Assembly (NCBI GenBank): GCA_938017515.1
Contig: CALIJJ010000222.1
Coordinates: 1 to 39,928, forward strand
Reading direction: 5' to 3'
Length of the DNA stretch: 39,928 nt
Source: an uncultured Pseudanabaenaceae cyanobacterium
GTDB lineage: Bacteria; Cyanobacteriota; Cyanobacteriia; PCC-9006; JAAUQQ01
The notes beneath the pieces are model-generated. The model did not search any database and had not been told where the DNA came from. It was given only the letters and a program-made list of their open reading frames with translations. Numbering within the stretch: the stretch's first letter is position 1; each line of letters begins with the position of its first letter. Made by a program: the position numbers and the translations under genes. Positions 36,525 to 39,928 of this stretch are shown piece by piece.

Positions 36525-37751
36525 ATGATTTACGATTACGCAGTCGTGGGTGGCGGCATTGTCGGTCTATCCGTCGCAATGACTTTGGGTCAGCGGTTCC
36601 CCGATGCCAAGATTTTGCTGTTAGAGAAGGAAGCAGAATGGGCATTTCACCAGACGGGCAATAACAGTGGTGTGATCCACGCGGGCGTCTACTACAAACC
36701 CGGCAGCTTCAAGGCAAAATTCAGCCGCGCAGGCTCTAAGTCCATGGTGGAGTTTTGCCAAAAGCACAACATTCCCCACGAAGTCTGCGGCAAAGTAATT
36801 GTTGCGGTGGACGACAGCGAGCGGGAACGCCTGGAAAATCTCTACCAGCGTGGTCTGCAGAATGGTCTGCCGATTCACCGAATCACAGCGGAAGAGGTGA
36901 AGGAACATGAGCCCCATGTGAAGGCCGTTGCGGGCCTTTGGGTGGAATCAACGGGCATCGCTGACTACAAACAGGTTTGCAACAAGTACGCGGAGATTGC
37001 CCAGGGACAAGGCGCAGATCTCCGGCTGAACACCAAGGTGCTGAAGGTCAAGAAAACGGGCTCGGAACAGGTGGTTGTCACCAGCCAGGGCGAGTTCCAG
37101 ACCAAGTTTTTAGTCAACTGTGCAGGCCTATACAGCGATCGCGTCGCCAAGCTAGACGGCGTTGATCCCCAGGCAAAAATCGTTCCCTTCCGAGGCGAAT
37201 ACTACGAACTCGTACCCGAGAAGCGCCACCTGGTGAAGGGCTTGATTTACCCCGTTCCGAACCCTGACTTCCCCTTCCTGGGTGTCCACTTCACTCGCAT
37301 GGTGGATGGCAGTGTCCATGCAGGCCCCAACGCAGTGTTGAGCCTCAAGCGGGAAGGCTACACCAAGAAAGATTTTGACCTGGGCGACTTTGCCGAAGTC
37401 ATGACCTACCCTGGCTTCTGGAAGCTGGCAGCCAAGCATGCCGATGAGGGCTTCAAGGAAATCATCCGTTCCTTCAGCAAGGCCGCCTTTGTGAAGAGCT
37501 TGCAGGGTTTGATCCCTGAGGTTCAGATGGAAGATGTCGTACCGACCCACGCCGGGGTTCGGGCTCAGGCGCTCAAGAACACGGGCAAATTGGTGGACGA
37601 CTTCCTCATTGTTGAAGGCGAAAATTCCGTTCACGTCTGCAATGCCCCTTCTCCGGCAGCGACGTCTTCGCTGGAAATTGGGAAATATGTAGTGGAAAAG
37701 ATTGCCCAATCGGTGGGTGAATCGTCACGTACAACCGTTGCGGCAGGTTAG
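36525..37751 (+). CDS. lhgO: L-2-hydroxyglutarate oxidase family FAD enzyme
   Basis: LhgO oxidises L-2-hydroxyglutarate to 2-oxoglutarate with FAD at the membrane. Seen: FAD-binding VVGGGIVGLSVA (about 7-18), the characteristic NNSGVIHAGVYYKPGS (about 47-62), a middle substrate region VPFRGEYYELVP, and a C-terminal GVRAQAL region with NAPSPAATSSLEIG. Length 408 aa is typical. I use ATG 36525, because AGGA (36516-36519) is spaced correctly for it, not ATG 36519. It lies between rfbF and a sugar SDR, an unusual place for a housekeeping metabolite-repair enzyme, so a sugar oxidation role is possible but unproven. Confidence 0.9.
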   Translation: MIYDYAVVGGGIVGLSVAMTLGQRFPDAKILLLEKEAEWAFHQTGNNSGVIHAGVYYKPGSFKAKFSRAGSKSMVEFCQKHNIPHEVCGKVIVAVDDSERERLENLYQRGLQNGLPIHRITAEEVKEHEPHVKAVAGLWVESTGIADYKQVCNKYAEIAQGQGADLRLNTKVLKVKKTGSEQVVVTSQGEFQTKFLVNCAGLYSDRVAKLDGVDPQAKIVPFRGEYYELVPEKRHLVKGLIYPVPNPDFPFLGVHFTRMVDGSVHAGPNAVLSLKREGYTKKDFDLGDFAEVMTYPGFWKLAAKHADEGFKEIIRSFSKAAFVKSLQGLIPEVQMEDVVPTHAGVRAQALKNTGKLVDDFLIVEGENSVHVCNAPSPAATSSLEIGKYVVEKIAQSVGESSRTTVAAG

Positions 37752-37756
37752 GTTTT

Positions 37757-37835
37757 ATACTAATTTGCGATCGCTTGCCCATATTTTCTCTGGCTGAAGT
37801 TTTTAGCTCGGGTGGAGGCGATCGCAAGTTGGTAT
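37757..37835. repeat. Long imperfect hairpin with two HIP1 octamers
   Basis: Arms 37757-37774 and 37818-37835 pair over 18 positions, 16 as Watson-Crick and two as G-U in RNA. Each arm holds GCGATCGC. It lies between lhgO and the SDR gene. A relic of a small mobile repeat or a transcript-processing structure are both possible. Confidence 0.7.
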
Positions 37836-37949
37836 GCCCATTTACTTGTGACAGCAACATAGTCTCGTCCAACTTGTTTGTTCTGATTCCTTGAGACGGA
37901 ATCAATCGTTAGCTCAGTTTTTTTAGATTTACTTCTACGGATCAACACC

Positions 37950-38972
37950 ATGAAAGTTCTCGTCACCGGTACCGAAGGTTATTTGGGTTGTCTGCTGGCT
38001 CCCATCTTGATGGAGCGCGGCCATGAGGTCACCGCCGTTGACACTGGCTTCTACAAGTCTGGCTGGCTCTACAACGGCGTCAACAAAACCGCCAAAACCC
38101 TAGCCAAAGACATCCGTAACATCGAGCTGGAAGACCTAGAAGGCATTGAAGCCATCGTCCACATGGCTGAGCTGTCGAACGACCCCACAGGGCAGCTTTC
38201 TCCGACGATTACCTACGACATCAACCACAAGGGTTCGATCCGACTGGCTGAACTGGCCAAGAAAGCTGGGGTTCGCCGCTTCGTGTACATGTCCTCTTGC
38301 AGCGTCTACGGTGTGGCGACGGACGGCGACATTACTGAAGAATCTCCCGTCAATCCTCAGACTGCCTACGCAGAATGCAAGACATTCGTAGAGCGCGACC
38401 TGCAGCCCATGGCTGACGACGACTTCTCTCCCACATTCATGCGCAACTCCACGGCGTTTGGTGCATCACCGCGCATGCGTTTTGACATTGTGTTGAACAA
38501 CCTATCCGGTTTGGCTTGGACCACGAAGGAAATCGCCATGACCAGTGATGGCACTCCTTGGCGTCCCTTGGTCCACGCGTTGGATATTGCCAAGTCCATC
38601 TACTGCGCCCTGGAAGCCCCCCGCGATATTGTCCACAACCAAATTTTCAACGTGGGTGACTCGGCTCAGAACTATCAGGTTCGTCAGATTGCAGAAATTG
38701 TGGCGGCTGCCTTCCCCGGTTGCAAACTGAGCTTTGGCGACAGTAGTTCTGACAACCGCAGCTATCGCGTATCCTTCGACAAAATCAACACCAAGCTACC
38801 TGGTTTCAAATGTGAGTGGCCCGCAGAACGTGGTGCCAAGCAGCTCTACGATATCTTCTCTTCCATCGACATGACGGAAGACATGTTCCGCTCTCGTGGT
38901 TTCACCCGCCTGAAGCAGTTGGAGTATCTGATTCGTACCCAGCAAATTGACAGTGATTTCTTCTGGAAATAG
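37950..38972 (+). CDS. SDR-family nucleotide-sugar epimerase/dehydratase
   Basis: Extended short-chain dehydrogenase acting on a nucleotide sugar. Seen: NAD-binding TGTEGYLG (6-13), VHMAELS region (about 70-76), MSSCSVYG (about 113-120), and the catalytic YAECK (Y-x3-K), followed by RNSTAFGASPRMRFDIVLNN, which is typical of sugar epimerases. 340 aa is a normal length. Cannot be assigned to GalE, RmlB or another named enzyme from motifs alone. Co-directional with rfbF and lhgO; followed by the hairpin repeat cluster. Confidence 0.92.
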   Translation: MKVLVTGTEGYLGCLLAPILMERGHEVTAVDTGFYKSGWLYNGVNKTAKTLAKDIRNIELEDLEGIEAIVHMAELSNDPTGQLSPTITYDINHKGSIRLAELAKKAGVRRFVYMSSCSVYGVATDGDITEESPVNPQTAYAECKTFVERDLQPMADDDFSPTFMRNSTAFGASPRMRFDIVLNNLSGLAWTTKEIAMTSDGTPWRPLVHALDIAKSIYCALEAPRDIVHNQIFNVGDSAQNYQVRQIAEIVAAAFPGCKLSFGDSSSDNRSYRVSFDKINTKLPGFKCEWPAERGAKQLYDIFSSIDMTEDMFRSRGFTRLKQLEYLIRTQQIDSDFFWK

Positions 38973-38985
38973 GAATCGTTCAAGG

Positions 38986-39008
38986 GTAGGGGCGCGCATC
39001 CCGCGCCC
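38986..39008 (+). repeat. GTAGGGG hairpin repeat, copy 1
   Basis: GTAGGGG start followed by GGGCGCG (38990-38996), loop CATCC and CGCGCCC (39002-39008). 25 nt (38984-39008) recur exactly, inverted, at 39835-39859. Confidence 0.85.
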
Positions 39009-39073
39009 TTCAGGAATGGAATGATCACCCCGTTTGATTGATGCCCACATTGGGTTGGTATTCACAATTGTCT

Positions 39074-39097
39074 GGGGTCTGGAATGCAGACCCCTAC
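39074..39097 (-). repeat. GTAGGGG hairpin repeat, copy 2
   Basis: Perfect 8-bp arms GGGGTCTG (39074-39081) and CAGACCCC (39087-39094), then CTAC. Confidence 0.85.
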
Positions 39098-39121
39098 GAT
39101 AAAACGGTTGGTGAATGATTT

Positions 39122-39145
39122 GGGGGCTGGGATGCAGACCCCTAA
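39122..39145 (-). repeat. GTAGGGG hairpin repeat, copy 3 (degenerate)
   Basis: Loop GGATG and arm CAGACCCC resemble copy 2, but the left arm (GGGGCTG) lacks one base, so pairing has a bulge, and the flanking CTAC is altered to CTAAA. Confidence 0.65.
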
Positions 39146-39146
39146 A

Positions 39147-39170
39147 GGACGAACGACGGTTCGTCCCTAC
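39147..39170 (-). repeat. GTAGGGG hairpin repeat, copy 4
   Basis: Perfect 8-bp arms GGACGAAC (39147-39154) and GTTCGTCC (39159-39166), followed by CTAC. Adjacent to copy 3. Confidence 0.8.
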
Positions 39171-39191
39171 GAAATTGTCACTACAACAATT

Positions 39192-39737
39192 ATGAAATTT
39201 ACTGAAACCAAGCTCAAAGGCGCGTTCATCATTGATATCGAGACCTTTGAGGATCATCGTGGCGGTTTTGCTCGCACGTTCTGTGCCAAGGAATTTGAGG
39301 AGCATGGCCTCAAATCAACGTTTGTGCAGTGCAACATGTCCTATAACTTCAAGGCGGGCACGCTGCGCGGCATGCACTACCAGGTGGCTCCCGCCTGCGA
39401 AACCAAGCTGGTCCGCTGCACCAAGGGCGCGATTTATGACGCCATCATCGACATGCGCCCGGATTCTCCCACCTACAAGCAGCACATTGGCGTTGAGCTG
39501 ACGGAAGACAACCATCGCGCGCTGCTGGTGCCGGAGATGTTTGCCCATGGTTATCAGGCGCTGACCGATGGTGCTGAGGTGATTTACCAGGTGGGTGAGT
39601 TCTATACACCGGGCTATGAGAGGGGTCTGCGCTATGACGATCCTGAGTTTGGCATTGAGTGGCCGATGGAAGTGACGGTGATTTCTGAGAAGGATGGCGC
39701 TTGGGCTCCGTTTACGCCAGAGCCTGCTGCGGTTTAG
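39192..39737 (+). CDS. rfbC: RfbC/RmlC-like dTDP-4-dehydrosugar 3,5-epimerase
   Basis: Cupin-fold epimerase acting on a 4-keto-6-deoxy nucleotide sugar; RfbC itself makes dTDP-4-keto-L-rhamnose. Seen: FEDHRGGFARTF (about 18-29), the core QCNMSYNFKAGTLRGMHYQ with the catalytic His in RGMHYQ, IIDMRPDSPTYKQH, PEMFAHGYQAL, and FYTPGYERGLRYDDPEFGIEWP near the end. 181 aa from ATG 39192. A frame upstream to 39084 runs through repeat copies and is not likely translated. Because rfbF makes a CDP sugar, the substrate could be a CDP- instead of dTDP-4-keto sugar. Flanked on both sides by hairpin repeats. Confidence 0.92.
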   Translation: MKFTETKLKGAFIIDIETFEDHRGGFARTFCAKEFEEHGLKSTFVQCNMSYNFKAGTLRGMHYQVAPACETKLVRCTKGAIYDAIIDMRPDSPTYKQHIGVELTEDNHRALLVPEMFAHGYQALTDGAEVIYQVGEFYTPGYERGLRYDDPEFGIEWPMEVTVISEKDGAWAPFTPEPAAV

Positions 39738-39776
39738 AGACGTGAATTTGGGACGTTTCTGTCCTATCGCAATGTT

Positions 39777-39800
39777 GTAGGGGTCGGCATTCCCGACCCT
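39777..39800 (+). repeat. GTAGGGG hairpin repeat, copy 5
   Basis: GTAGGGG start with arms GGGTCGG (39781-39787) and CCGACCC (39793-39799), loop CATTC. Confidence 0.8.
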
Positions 39801-39834
39801 TCCGACTATTGAGGTGTAGCGAAGACGTTGCACT

Positions 39835-39857
39835 GGGCGCGGGATGCGCGCCCCTAC
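39835..39857 (-). repeat. GTAGGGG hairpin repeat, copy 6
   Basis: Exact inverted copy of copy 1; 25 nt (39835-39859) are the reverse complement of 38984-39008. Confidence 0.85.
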
Positions 39858-39928
39858 CCGAGGTGATTGGTTGAGGCCATTTGTTGGTTTGCCTCCTCTG
39901 GTTTTGATTTCAGATGTATACGCAAGGA

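Larger units (their letters stand above)
39738..39928. other. Non-coding end of window
   Basis: 191 bp with two hairpin repeats (39777-39800 and 39835-39857). No start of a further gene can be supported before the window ends. Confidence 0.5.

Noticed and set aside
39084..39191. Longer start for the rfbC-like gene
   Set aside because: The extension is translated from hairpin repeats and is not conserved-like; the family starts at about ATG 39192.

Overview
The window looks like chromosome from a cyanobacterium. Octamers of the HIP1 type (GCGATCGC, for example at 24042, 25631, 37767 and 37818) recur, pyruvate kinase carries the extra C-terminal PEP-utiliser domain, there is a PEP-CTERM-like surface protein, and ribosome-binding sites are mostly weak. 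No rRNA, tRNA, CRISPR array, transposase or phage gene was found. The species cannot be named from what is visible. Nearly everything concerns making, anchoring or exporting extracellular polysaccharide, interrupted by a few housekeeping genes.

Region 1 (1-1330, + strand): an ExoY-like sugar-1-phosphate transferase overlaps a CDP-alcohol phosphatidyltransferase (pgsA), followed by a strong hairpin terminator.

Region 2 (1399-14331, all - strand, transcribed from 14331 to 1399): a cellulose-synthase (Bcs-type) operon in the order outer-membrane barrel protein, TPR protein, GH8 endoglucanase lipoprotein, BcsB, BcsA. The BcsC function, normally one protein with TPRs plus a barrel, appears divided between two genes. 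BcsA keeps all catalytic motifs and a PilZ c-di-GMP site, and seems to carry a second, degenerate PilZ-like repeat at its C terminus. The barrel protein has a very long Ala/Pro/Tyr/Gln/Gly-rich N-terminal part.

Region 3 (14852-24003): an unknown lipoprotein and an unknown secreted Ig-like protein, a gene-poor kilobase with hairpins and tandem repeats, a solitary MoxR ATPase, pyruvate kinase, a PEP-CTERM-like protein that overlaps tail-to-tail with a PHP phosphoesterase, and ilvC.

Region 4 (24275-34727, - strand): a Wzx/Wzy-type exopolysaccharide cluster with two GT4 glycosyltransferases, a Wzz/BY-kinase-like chain-length protein lacking a tyrosine tail, a Wzy-like polymerase, a third GT4, a Wzx flippase and a GT2. 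No outer-membrane Wza/OPX gene lies in the window.

Region 5 (35598-39737, + strand, divergent from region 4 across about 870 bp): a nucleotide-sugar set with rfbF, an L-2-hydroxyglutarate oxidase homologue, an SDR sugar epimerase/dehydratase and an RfbC-like epimerase. The last gene is bracketed by six copies of a short hairpin repeat whose arms vary together.

A scattered feature of the whole window is a set of short tandem repeats (units of 13-18 bp, 2-5 copies) at gene ends and in linker regions, each with a different unit sequence.
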